A DNA stretch of 64,000 nucleotides from Streptomyces sp. LHD-70 (GCF_031157275.1 NZ_JAVIFW010000009.1:186001-250000); one strand, 5' to 3'; shown: positions 40,594 to 50,693, numbered from the stretch's first letter. Notes: generated by a model from the sequence alone, not told the origin. Translations and numbers: made by a program.

Positions 40594-40850
40594 AGTTCGT
40601 CTGGGACGAGTCCAGTTGGGCGGACTACGTCTGGTGGCAGGCGCAAGATCGCAAGGTGTTGAAGCGGATCAACACGCTCCTGCAGGACATCGCGCGCAAC
40701 GGCAACGACGGCATCGGGAAGCCGGAACCTCTGAAACACGGATTCCAGGGCTACTGGTCTCGCCGCATCACCGACGAGCACCGCCTCGTCCACAAGGTGG
40801 TCGAGGACGAGATCCGCATCGCCGCCTGCCGCTACCACTACGAGCGCTGA
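40590..40850 (+). CDS. yoeB: YoeB-type ribosome-dependent mRNA interferase
   Basis: 86-aa RelE-superfamily toxin that cleaves mRNA in the ribosomal A site. Length and catalytic positions equal E. coli YoeB: E46 (in KPEPLK), R65 (in DEHRLVH) and H83 (in RYHYER). Start overlaps the antitoxin stop (ATGA). A hairpin at 40886-40924 ends the unit. Confidence 0.95.
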   Translation: MKFVWDESSWADYVWWQAQDRKVLKRINTLLQDIARNGNDGIGKPEPLKHGFQGYWSRRITDEHRLVHKVVEDEIRIAACRYHYER

Positions 40851-40885
40851 GCACGCCGCCTCCCCGCACAACCCGAGCACAACGC

Positions 40886-40924
40886 CCGAGGGCGGCACCC
40901 CCCAGTGGGGAGTGCCGCCCTCGG
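40886..40924. terminator. Bidirectional terminator between yoeB and groEL
   Basis: CCGAGGGCGGCAC (40886-40898) pairs with GTGCCGCCCTCGG (40912-40924), extended inside by CCCC/GGGG. It lies 36 bases after yoeB and 30 bases beyond the groEL stop, so it can serve both. Confidence 0.8.
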
Positions 40925-40953
40925 TCAGGACAGGTTGATCAACCAGAGGTCGA

Positions 40954-42579
<1,626 letters not shown>

Positions 42580-42727
42580 GTGAAGTGGTCCTCCCGGACA
42601 GGGGGTGGAATCGCAAACGGACCGTGTTGGTGCCCGCGACGGACGGCCTGCGAGCCTTGTGGTTCCTTGCCCCACCCGGCTCCCGGACCTCACCGACCCG
42701 ATCCAAGTTCTGTCACTCTCACCTTCA

Positions 42728-42772
42728 GAGTGCTAACGCCAATGATTAGCACTCGCCCCCTACGAGTGCAAG
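42728..42772. promoter_or_regulatory. CIRCE operator with a third half-site
   Basis: Three HrcA half-sites are spaced by exactly 9 bases each: GAGTGCTAA (42728-42736), TTAGCACTC (42746-42754), GAGTGCAAG (42764-42772). The last two form a canonical CIRCE (TTAGCACTC-N9-GAGTGC-AA-like); the first two form a perfect inverted repeat in the opposite, inside-out order. It is 149-193 bases upstream of the groEL ATG. Confidence 0.88.
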
Positions 42773-42872
42773 CGCCTCCCAGGATCCGGCAGCGGCCCTC
42801 GACGAGATGGCACACGAGTCCGATCGACCCCGTGCGTGCGCGCCGACGCCCGTGCATGCGCGCACGCACGCA

Positions 42873-42911
42873 CGAGGGGCCCGCATCCCTCTTCGGGATG
42901 CGGGCCCCTCG
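42873..42911 (-). terminator. Strong terminator of the cold-shock gene
   Basis: Perfect 17-bp stem: CGAGGGGCCCGCATCCC (42873-42889) and its complement (42895-42911) with a 5-base loop, 33 bases beyond the cold-shock stop. Confidence 0.88.
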
Positions 42912-42944
42912 GCGTGAGTGCGTCGGTGGCCGATCGCGCCTGGA

Positions 42945-43148
42945 TCAGACGGCGAGCTTGACCATGTCCGCCTGCGGACCCTTCTGGCCCTGCGAGATCT
43001 CGAACTCCACTCGCTGACCTTCTTCAAGGGTGCGGTAGCCGTCCATCTGAATCGCGCTGTAGTGGACGAAAACATCCGCACCACCGTCGACCGCGATGAA
43101 GCCGTACCCCTTCTCCGCGTTGAACCACTTGACGGTGCCCTGAGCCAT
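42945..43148 (-). CDS. Cold-shock protein (CspA family)
   Basis: 67-aa single-stranded nucleic-acid-binding OB-fold protein. RNP1 (KGYGFIAVD) and RNP2-like (DVFVHYSAI) motifs are intact after the standard TVKWFNAEK start. ATG 43148 with GGGGAG seven bases upstream. In S. coelicolor, as I recall, the equivalent gene next to groEL2 is scoF4. A strong hairpin ends it and a long GC-moderate leader precedes it. Confidence 0.97.
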   Translation of the reverse strand: MAQGTVKWFNAEKGYGFIAVDGGADVFVHYSAIQMDGYRTLEEGQRVEFEISQGQKGPQADMVKLAV

Positions 43149-43510
43149 GCCTAACTCCCCTATTACTGGCCCTTGCACAGATCCACACTTCGCGGACCCG
43201 GGTCAGACCTCACCCCGCGACAGGTGGGGGTGTGCGCCGGAACGCGTCGACCGCCGCTGAATGTATCTGCCCAACTGCCGTCTGCAACAGGTCAGTCGGA
43301 CGAGAAATCCGGGCACGGCTGATCGGTAGAACAGGGAGAATTCGCCGGTTCCAGAACAAGTCGGACCGGACGAAGGGAGCAAAACGTGCGAATTGCGGGG
43401 GCTCTTCGGCCACAAGTCGTCGGCGAATCCAGGACTTCTCATATGCGTCCGGCATGCGCGGAGCTCAAAAGCGGAACAGCATTCCCAACTCTATCGCGGC
43501 CAACCATGCA
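43149..43510. other. Long leader region upstream of the cold-shock gene
   Basis: About 360 bases without a strongly supported gene and visibly less GC-rich than coding DNA. A long 5' untranslated leader is usual for cold-shock genes. A weak minus-strand frame (43210-43455) is listed separately. Confidence 0.5.
43210..43455 (-). CDS. Doubtful small ORF in the cold-shock leader
   Basis: 81-aa frame (starts MPDAYEKSWIRRRLVAEEPP) with no recognised family. The third-codon positions are not strongly GC-biased and there is no good ribosome site, so it may be chance. It is kept because the composition is not that of a simple frame shadow and no competing gene exists. Confidence 0.3.
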   Translation of the reverse strand: MPDAYEKSWIRRRLVAEEPPQFARFAPFVRSDLFWNRRILPVLPISRARISRPTDLLQTAVGQIHSAAVDAFRRTPPPVAG

Positions 43511-43546
43511 GAATTGCCCCCTCCGCTTCTGCGGAGGGGGCAATTC
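43511..43546 (-). terminator. Terminator of the CysO-like gene
   Basis: Perfect 16-bp stem GAATTGCCCCCTCCGC with loop TTCT, 36 bases past the stop at 43582. Confidence 0.88.
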
Positions 43547-43581
43547 CGTAACGTTCCTACGTAATACGGATGGACGCTCGG

Positions 43582-43860
43582 TCAGCAGCCACCGGCGACG
43601 GCCGGGATGATCGAGACGCCGGCGCCGTCCGGGGTGGCGGTCTCCAGGCCCTGCTCGAAGCGGACGTCGTCGTCGTTCACGTACACGTTCACGAAGCGGC
43701 GCAGCTTGCCCTGGTCGTCCAGGACGCGCGCGGCGATGCCCGCGTGGTTCTTCTCCAGGTCGGCGATGACCTCGGAGAGGGTCGCCCCCTGGGCGGCGAC
43801 CTCGGCCTGGCCACCGGTGTAGGTACGCAGGATGGTGGGGATGCGGACGTTGACGCTCAT
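43582..43860 (-). CDS. MoaD/ThiS-family sulfur carrier (CysO-like) with a C-terminal Cys after GG
   Basis: 92-aa ubiquitin-fold sulfur carrier. RIPTILRTYTGGQAEVAAQG, RRFVNVYVNDDDVRFEQGL and the end SIIPAVAGG closely follow mycobacterial CysO, which as thiocarboxylate donates sulfur for cysteine synthesis. The sequence here ends GGC rather than GG, so a JAMM-type peptidase must remove the Cys before activation by a MoeB-like enzyme. Neither partner is in the window. Next to thrC, as in related genomes. Confidence 0.9.
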   Translation of the reverse strand: MSVNVRIPTILRTYTGGQAEVAAQGATLSEVIADLEKNHAGIAARVLDDQGKLRRFVNVYVNDDDVRFEQGLETATPDGAGVSIIPAVAGGC

Positions 43861-43889
43861 GAACTCTCACCTCTGATGTGACGGTTGTG

Positions 43890-43998
43890 GGGCGCCCCGT
43901 CAGGGGCGCGGGACTGCATCAATGTGCGGCTGGCGCCGCGTGGGCGCGACCAGCCACAGACGGCCCGCAGCAGGCAGCGGACACCAGGCCCAACGGCG
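43890..43998. repeat. Dispersed intergenic repeat copy
   Basis: GTCAGGGGCGCGGGACTGC, then ATGTGCGGCTGGCGCCGCGT and GCGCGACCAGCCACAGACGG, are phrases of a mosaic element shared with 1604-1788 and 57310-57372. It fills the gap between the CysO-like gene and thrC. Confidence 0.7.
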
Positions 43999-43999
43999 A

Positions 44000-45286
44000 C
44001 TAGCCTGCAAGCCCCGCGGCACGGAACGCATCAAGGCTGGGCTTGATGGTCGCGGTCGCCTGGGACGTGGGTGCCACGGCGTCGAGGGTCTTCAAACCGT
44101 CACCCGTGTTGAGCACCACCGTGGTCAGCGCCGGGTCGAGCACGCCCGCCTCGATCAGCTTGCGGGTCACACCCACCGTCACGCCGCCCGCCGTCTCCGC
44201 GAAGATCCCCTCGGTCCGCGCAAGCAGCTTGATCGCGTCGACGACCTGCTCGTCGTTCACGTCCTCCACCGCACCGCCGGTGCGCCGGGCGATGTCCAGG
44301 ACGTACGGGCCGTCGGCCGGGTTGCCGATCGCGAGGGACTTGGCGATGGTGTTCGGCTTCTGCGGGCGTACGACGTCGTGGCCGGCCTTGAACGCGGTCG
44401 ACACCGGCGAGCAGCCCTCGGCCTGGGCGCCGAAGATCTTGTACGGCTTGTCCTCGACCAGGCCGAGCTTGATCAGCTCCTGCAGACCCTTGTCGATCTT
44501 CGTGAGCTGGGAGCCGGACGCGATCGGGACGACCAGCTGGTCGGGCAGCTGCCAGCCGAGCTGCTCGCAGATCTCGTACGCGAGGGTCTTGGAGCCCTCG
44601 CCGTAGTACGGCCGCAGGTTCACGTTGACGAAGCCCCAGCCCTCGCCGACCGGGTCGCCGATGAGCTCGGAGCAGAAGCGGTTGACGTCGTCGTAGTTGC
44701 CCTCGATGCCGACGAGCTCGCCGCCGTAGACCGCGGCCATGACGACCTTGCCCTGCTCCAGGTCGTGCGGGATGAACACGCAGGAGCGGAAGCCGGCGCG
44801 GGCGGCCGCGGCGCCGACGGCGCCGGCGAGGTTGCCCGTGGAGGAGCAGGAGAGCGTGGTGAAGCCGAAGGCGCGGGCGGCCTCCAGGGCCTGGGCGACG
44901 ACGCGGTCCTTGAAGGAGTGCGTCGGGTTGCCGGAGTCGTCCTTGATGAACAGGCCGCCGGTGACGCCGAGTTCGGCCGCGAGGTTGTCGGCCTTGACGA
45001 GCTTGGTCCAGCCGGGGTTGAGGTTCGGCTTGGTCGCCACGTCGGCCGGGACGGGCAGCAGCGGTGCGTACCGCCAGATGTTGTCCGGGCCCGACTCGAT
45101 CTGCTTGCGCAGCCCCTCCGGGTCGCCGACCGGCAGGTCGTACGCGACTTCGAGGGGCCCGAAACACAGCTCGCAGGCGAAGATCGGGCCGAGCGGGAAG
45201 CGCTCGCCGCACTCGCGGCAGGAGAGGCCCGAGGCGGGGCCGAGGTCCACGGTGGTGGTGGCGGTGGTTTCAGTCTGTACAGCCAT
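44000..45286 (-). CDS. thrC: Threonine synthase
   Basis: 428-aa PLP enzyme converting O-phosphohomoserine to threonine. The N-terminus has a zinc-ribbon-like CRECGERFPLGPIFACELC, common in actinobacterial ThrC. The PLP lysine is in THSFKDRVV; the phosphate loop is SCSSTGNLAGAVGAAAARAG. ATG 45286. A SAM-I riboswitch (45304-45452) occupies its leader, with the ribosome site AGAAAGGG directly after the P1 stem. Confidence 0.96.
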   Translation of the reverse strand: MAVQTETTATTTVDLGPASGLSCRECGERFPLGPIFACELCFGPLEVAYDLPVGDPEGLRKQIESGPDNIWRYAPLLPVPADVATKPNLNPGWTKLVKADNLAAELGVTGGLFIKDDSGNPTHSFKDRVVAQALEAARAFGFTTLSCSSTGNLAGAVGAAAARAGFRSCVFIPHDLEQGKVVMAAVYGGELVGIEGNYDDVNRFCSELIGDPVGEGWGFVNVNLRPYYGEGSKTLAYEICEQLGWQLPDQLVVPIASGSQLTKIDKGLQELIKLGLVEDKPYKIFGAQAEGCSPVSTAFKAGHDVVRPQKPNTIAKSLAIGNPADGPYVLDIARRTGGAVEDVNDEQVVDAIKLLARTEGIFAETAGGVTVGVTRKLIEAGVLDPALTTVVLNTGDGLKTLDAVAPTSQATATIKPSLDAFRAAGLAG

Positions 45287-45303
45287 GAGAGGCGAGGCCC
45301 TTT

Positions 45304-45452
45304 CTCCTCATCTTCCTCGTGACGCACTTCGCCACGAGACGGATTTGGCACCTTCCCTAGCCGGGAGCCTCGCGCGCTTCACTGCGACGGAGACCGGCTG
45401 GAGGGTTGCCGGGGCTTCAACGGGCCGTATCCCTCTGCCCCTCTGGATGAGC
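45304..45452 (-). ncRNA. SAM-I (S-box) riboswitch upstream of thrC
   Basis: Read on the minus strand: P1 5' strand GCTCATCCAGAGGGGCAGAG, then GGCCCGTTGAAGCC and CCGGCAACCCTCC, the extended P3 arm, GGTGCCAAATCC, and the 3' P1 strand GAAGATGAGGAG. These are the conserved S-box elements in correct order, including the core that contacts S-adenosylmethionine. The 3' P1 strand abuts the thrC ribosome site, suggesting translational control, although transcriptional control is possible. Confidence 0.92.
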
Positions 45453-45585
45453 GGTATTCGGTTGTCAGCGGAACGACCCCGGCATGCGGTGGTCGTTCGC
45501 GTTGTTCAAGACTGTAACCGACGGCCCTCGTTGTTGAGATAGTCGTCCGAACCGCGAGATGGATCACAACCAGGGAGTAACAGAC

Positions 45586-46560
45586 GTGCTCGAAGAGGTG
45601 GAGCGCTGGCTCGAACGGCGCTCCTGGGCCGTCGGGGACCGCCCGCTCGACCTGCTCCTGGCCGCGAAGGCCCGGCAGGGGACGACGGTCAGCGTGGTGC
45701 TGCCCGCGCTGAACGAGGAGGCCACGGTCGGCGCGATCGTGTCGGTGATCCGCGGCGAGCTGATGACGGACGCGGTGCCGCTCGTCGACGAGCTCGTGGT
45801 GATCGACTCGGGCTCCACCGACCGTACGTCCGAGGTGGCGGCGGCCGCCGGGGCGCGGGTGGTGCACCGGGACGCGATCCTGCCGCGGCTGCCCGCCGTG
45901 CCCGGCAAGGGCGAGGTGCTGTGGCGGTCGCTCCTGGTGACCAGCGGTGACGTGGTGTGTTTTGTGGACGCCGACCTCAGGGAGTTCTCCGCGGACTTCG
46001 TCACGGGGATCGTCGGCCCGCTCCTGACCGACCCCGAGCTGCAGTTCGTGAAGGCGATGTACGACCGGCCGCTGGGCATTGAGTTCGATGCGCCCGCCTC
46101 CGGCAGGACAGTGGGCCAGGGCGGCCGGGTCACCGAACTCGTCGCGCGGCCGCTGCTCAATCTGCACTGGCCCCAACTGGCCGGATTCGTCCAGCCGTTG
46201 GGCGGCGAGTACGCGGCCAGGCGCTCACTGCTCGAACAACTGCCGTTCCCCGTCGGGTACGGCGTGGAGCTGGGCCTGCTCGTGGACTCGCTGCACACCG
46301 TGGGCCTGGACGCGCTCGCGCAGGTCGACGTCGGGGTGCGGCTCCACCGCCATCAGGACGGGCAGGCGCTCGGGCGGATGGCGGCGGCGATCTACCGCAC
46401 CGCCCAGCTGAGGCTCACCCGCGGGCATCTCGTACGGCCGCTGCTCACCCAGTTCGAGCGTGGCGAGCAGGGCTTCGAGCCGCGTACGCACGCGGTGGAC
46501 ACGGAGGAGCGGCCGCCGATGGTGGACGTCGAGGAGTACCGGGACCGCCGCGTGGCCTGA
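45586..46560 (+). CDS. gpgS: Glucosyl-3-phosphoglycerate synthase
   Basis: 324-aa GT81-family enzyme transferring glucose to 3-phosphoglycerate, the first step to glucosylglycerate. Key segments: VSVVLPALNEEATV, VVIDSGSTDRT, GKGEVLWRSLL, VCFVDADLREF (metal-binding D-x-D) and PLGGEYAARRS. GTG 45586 is preferred because AGGGAG lies 7 bases upstream; ATG 45559 would add nine residues without a ribosome site. It is next to the trehalose genes, suggesting joint compatible-solute metabolism. Confidence 0.9.
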   Translation: MLEEVERWLERRSWAVGDRPLDLLLAAKARQGTTVSVVLPALNEEATVGAIVSVIRGELMTDAVPLVDELVVIDSGSTDRTSEVAAAAGARVVHRDAILPRLPAVPGKGEVLWRSLLVTSGDVVCFVDADLREFSADFVTGIVGPLLTDPELQFVKAMYDRPLGIEFDAPASGRTVGQGGRVTELVARPLLNLHWPQLAGFVQPLGGEYAARRSLLEQLPFPVGYGVELGLLVDSLHTVGLDALAQVDVGVRLHRHQDGQALGRMAAAIYRTAQLRLTRGHLVRPLLTQFERGEQGFEPRTHAVDTEERPPMVDVEEYRDRRVA

Positions 46561-46610
46561 GTGGCGCGATGTCACGTTTGAGGGTTCCCGGGCCGGGCTA
46601 GGTTCGCGTC

Positions 46611-48005
46611 ATGCCTGCCGAGCGCTCCGCCGCCCCGATCCTCGTCGCCTCCAACCGCGGCCCGGTCACGTATTCCGTACGACAGGACGGCACCCTCGAC
46701 GCACGGCGCGGCGGCGGCGGACTCGTCTCCGGGCTCTCCGCGATCGGGCCCGAGGCCGGTGCCCTGTGGGTGTGCGCGGCGCTCGGCGACGGCGACCGGG
46801 AGGCGGTGCGGCGCGGCGTCTCCGAGACCGGGGTGCGGATGCTCGACATCGACGCCGAGGTGCACGCCGACGCGTACAACGGGATCGCCAACTCGGTGCT
46901 CTGGTTCGTGCACCACATGCTGTACCAGACGCCCCTGGAACCCTCCTTCGACCGGGAGTTCCGCCGCCAGTGGGACTCGTACGAGCGCTACAACCGGGCC
47001 TTCGCCGAGGCCATCGCCGCCGAGGCCGCACCCGGCGCGGCCGTGCTCGTGCAGGACTACCACCTGGCCCTCGTCCCCGGCATGCTGCGCGCGCTCCGCG
47101 ACGACCTGCGCATCGGGCACTTCTCGCACACGCCGTGGGCGCCCGTCGACTACTTCCGGATGCTGCCCGACGACATCGCCGAGCAGCTCCTTCGCGGACT
47201 GCTCGGCGCGGACCGGCTCGGCTTCCTGACCCGGCGCTGGGCCGACGCGTTCACGGCCTGCTGCGACGCGGTCGTCGGCGGCGTCGGCGCCACCCGGATC
47301 GGTGTGCACGGCCTCGGCGCGGACGCGGAGTTCCTGCGCGAGCGGGCGCATCGGGACGACGTGGCCGAGCGGATGGTGGCGCTCCGCGAGCAGATCGGCG
47401 GTTCCGGGCGGAAGAGCGTGGTCCGCGTCGACCGCACCGAGCTGTCCAAGAACATCGTGCGCGGCCTGCGCGCGTACGAGGCCCTCCTGGAGGAGCACCC
47501 CGAGTGGCGTGAGCGCGTCGTGCACCTCGCGTTCGCCTATCCCTCACGCCAGGACCTGGCCGTCTACCGCGACTACACCGCGGAGGTCGCGCGCGTCGCG
47601 GACGAGGTCAACTCCCGTTTCGGCACGCCGGGTTGGACGCCGGTGATCCTGCACGTGGAGGACGACTTCGCGCGCTCCCTCGCGGCGTACCGGCTCGCGG
47701 ACGTGGCGCTCGTCAACCCGATCAGGGACGGCATGAACCTGGTCGCGAAGGAGGTCCCGGTCGTCTCGGACGAGGGCTGCGCGCTCGTGCTCTCCCGCGA
47801 GGCCGGCGCGTTCGAGGAGCTCGGCGAGGACGCGCTGGCGGTCAATCCGTACGACGTGGTGGGCACGGCGGACGCGCTGCACGCGGCGCTGACGATGCCG
47901 GACAAGGAGCGCACCCGGCGCACGGAACGGCTCGCGGCGGCGGCGACCGCGCTGCCGCCGGAGCGGTGGTTCCTGGACCAGCTGCGGGAGCTGAAGGCGC
48001 TCTAG
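46611..48005 (+). CDS. otsA: Trehalose-6-phosphate synthase
   Basis: 464-aa GT20 enzyme making trehalose-6-phosphate from UDP/GDP-glucose and glucose-6-phosphate. Motifs: NRGPVTYSVRQDG with the N-loop GGGLVSGLS, VQDYHLALVPGMLR, HFSHTPWAP, RVDRTELSKNIVRGLRAYE, RDGMNLVAKEV. TAGGTT six bases before the ATG indicates a leaderless transcript. Convergent with otsB. Confidence 0.97.
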   Translation: MPAERSAAPILVASNRGPVTYSVRQDGTLDARRGGGGLVSGLSAIGPEAGALWVCAALGDGDREAVRRGVSETGVRMLDIDAEVHADAYNGIANSVLWFVHHMLYQTPLEPSFDREFRRQWDSYERYNRAFAEAIAAEAAPGAAVLVQDYHLALVPGMLRALRDDLRIGHFSHTPWAPVDYFRMLPDDIAEQLLRGLLGADRLGFLTRRWADAFTACCDAVVGGVGATRIGVHGLGADAEFLRERAHRDDVAERMVALREQIGGSGRKSVVRVDRTELSKNIVRGLRAYEALLEEHPEWRERVVHLAFAYPSRQDLAVYRDYTAEVARVADEVNSRFGTPGWTPVILHVEDDFARSLAAYRLADVALVNPIRDGMNLVAKEVPVVSDEGCALVLSREAGAFEELGEDALAVNPYDVVGTADALHAALTMPDKERTRRTERLAAAATALPPERWFLDQLRELKAL

Positions 48006-48034
48006 GCTTCGAGCGCCCCGCGCTTTCGAACGCC

Positions 48035-48907
48035 TTAGGCTTCGAGCGCCTTCGCGAGGGCGGCGAGCAGCCGGACCACCCCCGTCGGCCCGTCCACCAC
48101 CAGGTCCGCTCGTTGCGCCAGCTCCGTGACCTCCGCGCTGCCGCTGCACACGAGCACCCCCGGCACCCCGTCCGAGCGCAGCTTCTCCACGGCCGCGTAC
48201 GCCGGGAGATCGCCCAGGTCGTCGCCCGCGTACAGGACGGACTCCGCGCCCACCTCGCGCGCGTACGACGCCAGAGCCACGCCCTTGTCCATGCCGGGCG
48301 GGCGCAGCTCGATCACATAGCGGCCGGGCTCGGTGATCAGGCCGTGCCGGGCGGCGAGTTCGGCGAGCGGGCCGCGGAGCGCGTCGAACGTGGCCTGCGG
48401 ATCGTCGGCGCGGCGGGTGTGCACGGCGACGGCACGGCCCTTCTCCTCGACCCACGTGCCGCGCCACAGGCCCAACTCGTCGAGGAATCCGGAGAGTTCG
48501 GCCCGCACACCGGCGACGCCGGGGTGTACGTCCGGGGCCTGCACGGTGCCGGTCAGCGCGTCCCAGCGCTCGGCGCCGTAGTGCCCGAGCACGACCAGGT
48601 GCTCAAGGCCCGCGATGCCCGCGAACCCGCCGTGCCGCACGGCGACCCCGGCGGGCCGCCCCGTCACGACGGCCACGGAGGCGACCCGGGGCGCGAGGGC
48701 GGCGAGGGCGGGCACGGCGTCGGGGTGGGCTCTGGCCTGCTCGGGGTCGGGGACGATCTCGGCGAGGGTGCCGTCGAAGTCGAGCGCGACGAGGGCGCGT
48801 TCGGGCCGGGCTCGGAGGGCGGCGAGGCCTTCCCGCCCGGCGGGGGTTGCCGGGGCCGGGAGGTCGTCGTCGGGGGTACGCGGGTGCGGGTGCGGGTGGC
48901 TGCGCAT
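48035..48907 (-). CDS. otsB: Trehalose-6-phosphate phosphatase
   Basis: 290-aa HAD-superfamily phosphatase. Motif I ALDFDGTLAEI with nucleophile Asp, motif II VVTGRPAG, motif IV ESVLYAGDDLGDLPAY. It dephosphorylates the OtsA product to trehalose. The stop regions of otsA and otsB share the phrase TAGGCTTCGAGCGCC at both ends of their 29-base gap. Confidence 0.96.
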   Translation of the reverse strand: MRSHPHPHPRTPDDDLPAPATPAGREGLAALRARPERALVALDFDGTLAEIVPDPEQARAHPDAVPALAALAPRVASVAVVTGRPAGVAVRHGGFAGIAGLEHLVVLGHYGAERWDALTGTVQAPDVHPGVAGVRAELSGFLDELGLWRGTWVEEKGRAVAVHTRRADDPQATFDALRGPLAELAARHGLITEPGRYVIELRPPGMDKGVALASYAREVGAESVLYAGDDLGDLPAYAAVEKLRSDGVPGVLVCSGSAEVTELAQRADLVVDGPTGVVRLLAALAKALEA

Positions 48908-48916
48908 GGGGCTGAT

Positions 48917-48998
48917 TTTTCCCCTCCCCGCCCCTTCCCGAAAGTCCTCGCCGGACGGGCCTCCTCAAACTCCGGAGGGGCTGAAATCATCAGCCAAA
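48917..48998. repeat. Dispersed intergenic repeat copy
   Basis: CCCCTCCCCGCCCCTTCCCG continuing to GAAAGTC is identical to the left arm at 1605-1630, and GGACGGGCCTCCTCAAACTC resembles the copy at 8521-8610. It lies between otsB and the DUF3263 gene. Confidence 0.75.
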
Positions 48999-49002
48999 TT
49001 GT

Positions 49003-49260
49003 TCAGCGGCGGGCGCGCCGGGCTTCGCGGACGCGGCGGAGGCGGTTGATCGTCACCGGGTCGTGGGCGAGGGCGCGCGGGTCGTCGAGGAGGGCGTTCA
49101 GGAGCTGGTAGTAGCGGGCCGGGGATATCCCGAGCCGCTCCCGTATCGCGCGCTCCTTCACGCCGGGCGACGCCCACCCCTGCCGCTCAAGGGCGAGCAC
49201 GGCCCTGTCCCGCTCGGACAGCTGAGCCTCGGGGGAGGGGCTGGGTTCGTCGGGGGTCAT
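49003..49260 (-). CDS. DUF3263 domain protein
   Basis: 85-aa helical protein: LSERDRAVLALERQGWASPG, RERLGISPARYYQLLNALLD, HDPVTINRLRRVRE are diagnostic of DUF3263, an actinobacterial family with a sigma-70 region 4-like or HTH-type fold. Possibly DNA-binding. TACGGT lies six bases before the ATG at 49260 (leaderless layout). Confidence 0.92.
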   Translation of the reverse strand: MTPDEPSPSPEAQLSERDRAVLALERQGWASPGVKERAIRERLGISPARYYQLLNALLDDPRALAHDPVTINRLRRVREARRARR

Positions 49261-49329
49261 GAGGAAACCGTAGACGCGCGCACCGACAGCACCACCAGAA
49301 GCCCCCACTCCGCCTGCTCCGCCCGCCTA

Positions 49330-50598
49330 CTACTCCGCCGACTCCGCCGCGACCGCCTCGTTCTGCAGCTCCTGCAGAATCTCCGCCGGGTCGCCCCCGG
49401 GCTCCACGGCCTTGCCGATCTCCTTCTTGAGGGACGCGCTGACCTGCGCCCAGGACGTCTTGCCCACCGGGTACAGCTCCGAGTTCGGCAGCTCGTCCAG
49501 GAACTCCCGCAGGTGCTTGTACTCCGGGTCGTCGGCCATCGCGTCGGAGGCGGACGAGGTGACGGGCAGGATGTCGTACCGCTCGGAGAAGTCCAGGACG
49601 TTCTCGTCGTCGTAGACGAAGTCGAGGAACTTGCCGATCTGCTCCTTGTGGCCGTTCTCCTTGAAGCCCATCATCCAGTCGGCGACGCCCATGGTGGCCT
49701 TGGCCTTGCCGTTGACGCCGGGCAGCGGGACCATCCCGTACTCGACGCCCTGCTTCTCGGCCTGTTTCATCAGCGTCGGGTGGCCGTTGAGCATGCCGAC
49801 CTCGCCGCGCGAGAACGCGTTGAAGGCGTCCTGCCGGTCGAGCTTTCCGGGTGCGGTCGGGCCGGTGAGGCCCTTGCCGACGAGGTCGTCGCGCAGCCAC
49901 TTGAAGGTCTTGATGTTCTGGTCGGAGTCGAGGGTGTACGTACCGACGTTGTCGGTGTAGCCGTCGCCGCCGCTGAGCAGCCACATCAGCGTCTCGGCGG
50001 GCGCCTCCTCGCGGCCGAGCGGCAGCGCGAACGGGTACTTCACGCCCGCGCCCTTCAGCTTCTGCGCGTCCGCGGCCAGCTCGGTCCAGCTCTGCGGGGC
50101 GCCCGTGACCCCGGCCTTCGCGAAGAGGTCCTTGTTGTAGAAGAGCAGCCGGGTCGAGGACGCGAAGGGCATGCCGTACTGCACGCGCCGCAGCTCGCCG
50201 GCCTCGGAGAGCGCGGGCAGGAAGTCCGCCTGTACGGGGATGGAGAGCAGGTCGTCGGCGCTGTAGAGCTTGCCCTGCGCGGCGTAGTCGGCGTACGCGC
50301 CGATCTGCGCGATGTCGGGCGCCTCGCCCTTCTTGACGAGCGCGGCGACGTGCGCGTCGACCTCGCTCCAGGAGCGGACGTCGACGTCGACCCGGATGCC
50401 GGGGTTCTTCTTCTCGAAGTCGGCGCTGACCTTGTCCCAGTACTTCTGGGTGCTGTTGGCGGGGGTGTCGCCGTAGTCGGCGGCGACCATCTTCAGCGTG
50501 ACGGTGTCGGAGCCGCTGCCCGCCCCGCAGCCGGCGAGGCCCGCCGTGAGGCCGAGTGTGGCGACCGCCGCCGTCAGACCTGTCATGCGCCGCTGCAC
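49330..50598 (-). CDS. Sugar ABC transporter substrate-binding lipoprotein
   Basis: 422-aa extracytoplasmic binding protein (family 1 solute-binding). Signal peptide with lipobox LAGC near residue 20, then VTLKMVAADYGD, a core with APDIAQIGAYADYAAQG and RLLFYNKDLFAKAG, and GEVGMLNGHPTL, all usual for CUT1 sugar-binding proteins. GTG 50598 with GGGGAAG upstream. Permeases and ATPase are absent; like many Streptomyces CUT1 systems it may use MsiK. It is divergent from the SIS gene across a DasR-like site, suggesting an amino-sugar substrate. Confidence 0.9.
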   Translation of the reverse strand: MQRRMTGLTAAVATLGLTAGLAGCGAGSGSDTVTLKMVAADYGDTPANSTQKYWDKVSADFEKKNPGIRVDVDVRSWSEVDAHVAALVKKGEAPDIAQIGAYADYAAQGKLYSADDLLSIPVQADFLPALSEAGELRRVQYGMPFASSTRLLFYNKDLFAKAGVTGAPQSWTELAADAQKLKGAGVKYPFALPLGREEAPAETLMWLLSGGDGYTDNVGTYTLDSDQNIKTFKWLRDDLVGKGLTGPTAPGKLDRQDAFNAFSRGEVGMLNGHPTLMKQAEKQGVEYGMVPLPGVNGKAKATMGVADWMMGFKENGHKEQIGKFLDFVYDDENVLDFSERYDILPVTSSASDAMADDPEYKHLREFLDELPNSELYPVGKTSWAQVSASLKKEIGKAVEPGGDPAEILQELQNEAVAAESAE

Positions 50599-50693
50599 AG
50601 CCGCTTCCCCACCCTTACTGCTCGTACTGCCGGTCGTGTACTCGTGCTGCTGTCGTGCTCGCCGGAACCGAGAGTTTGCCCGCAGTTCGCCCA

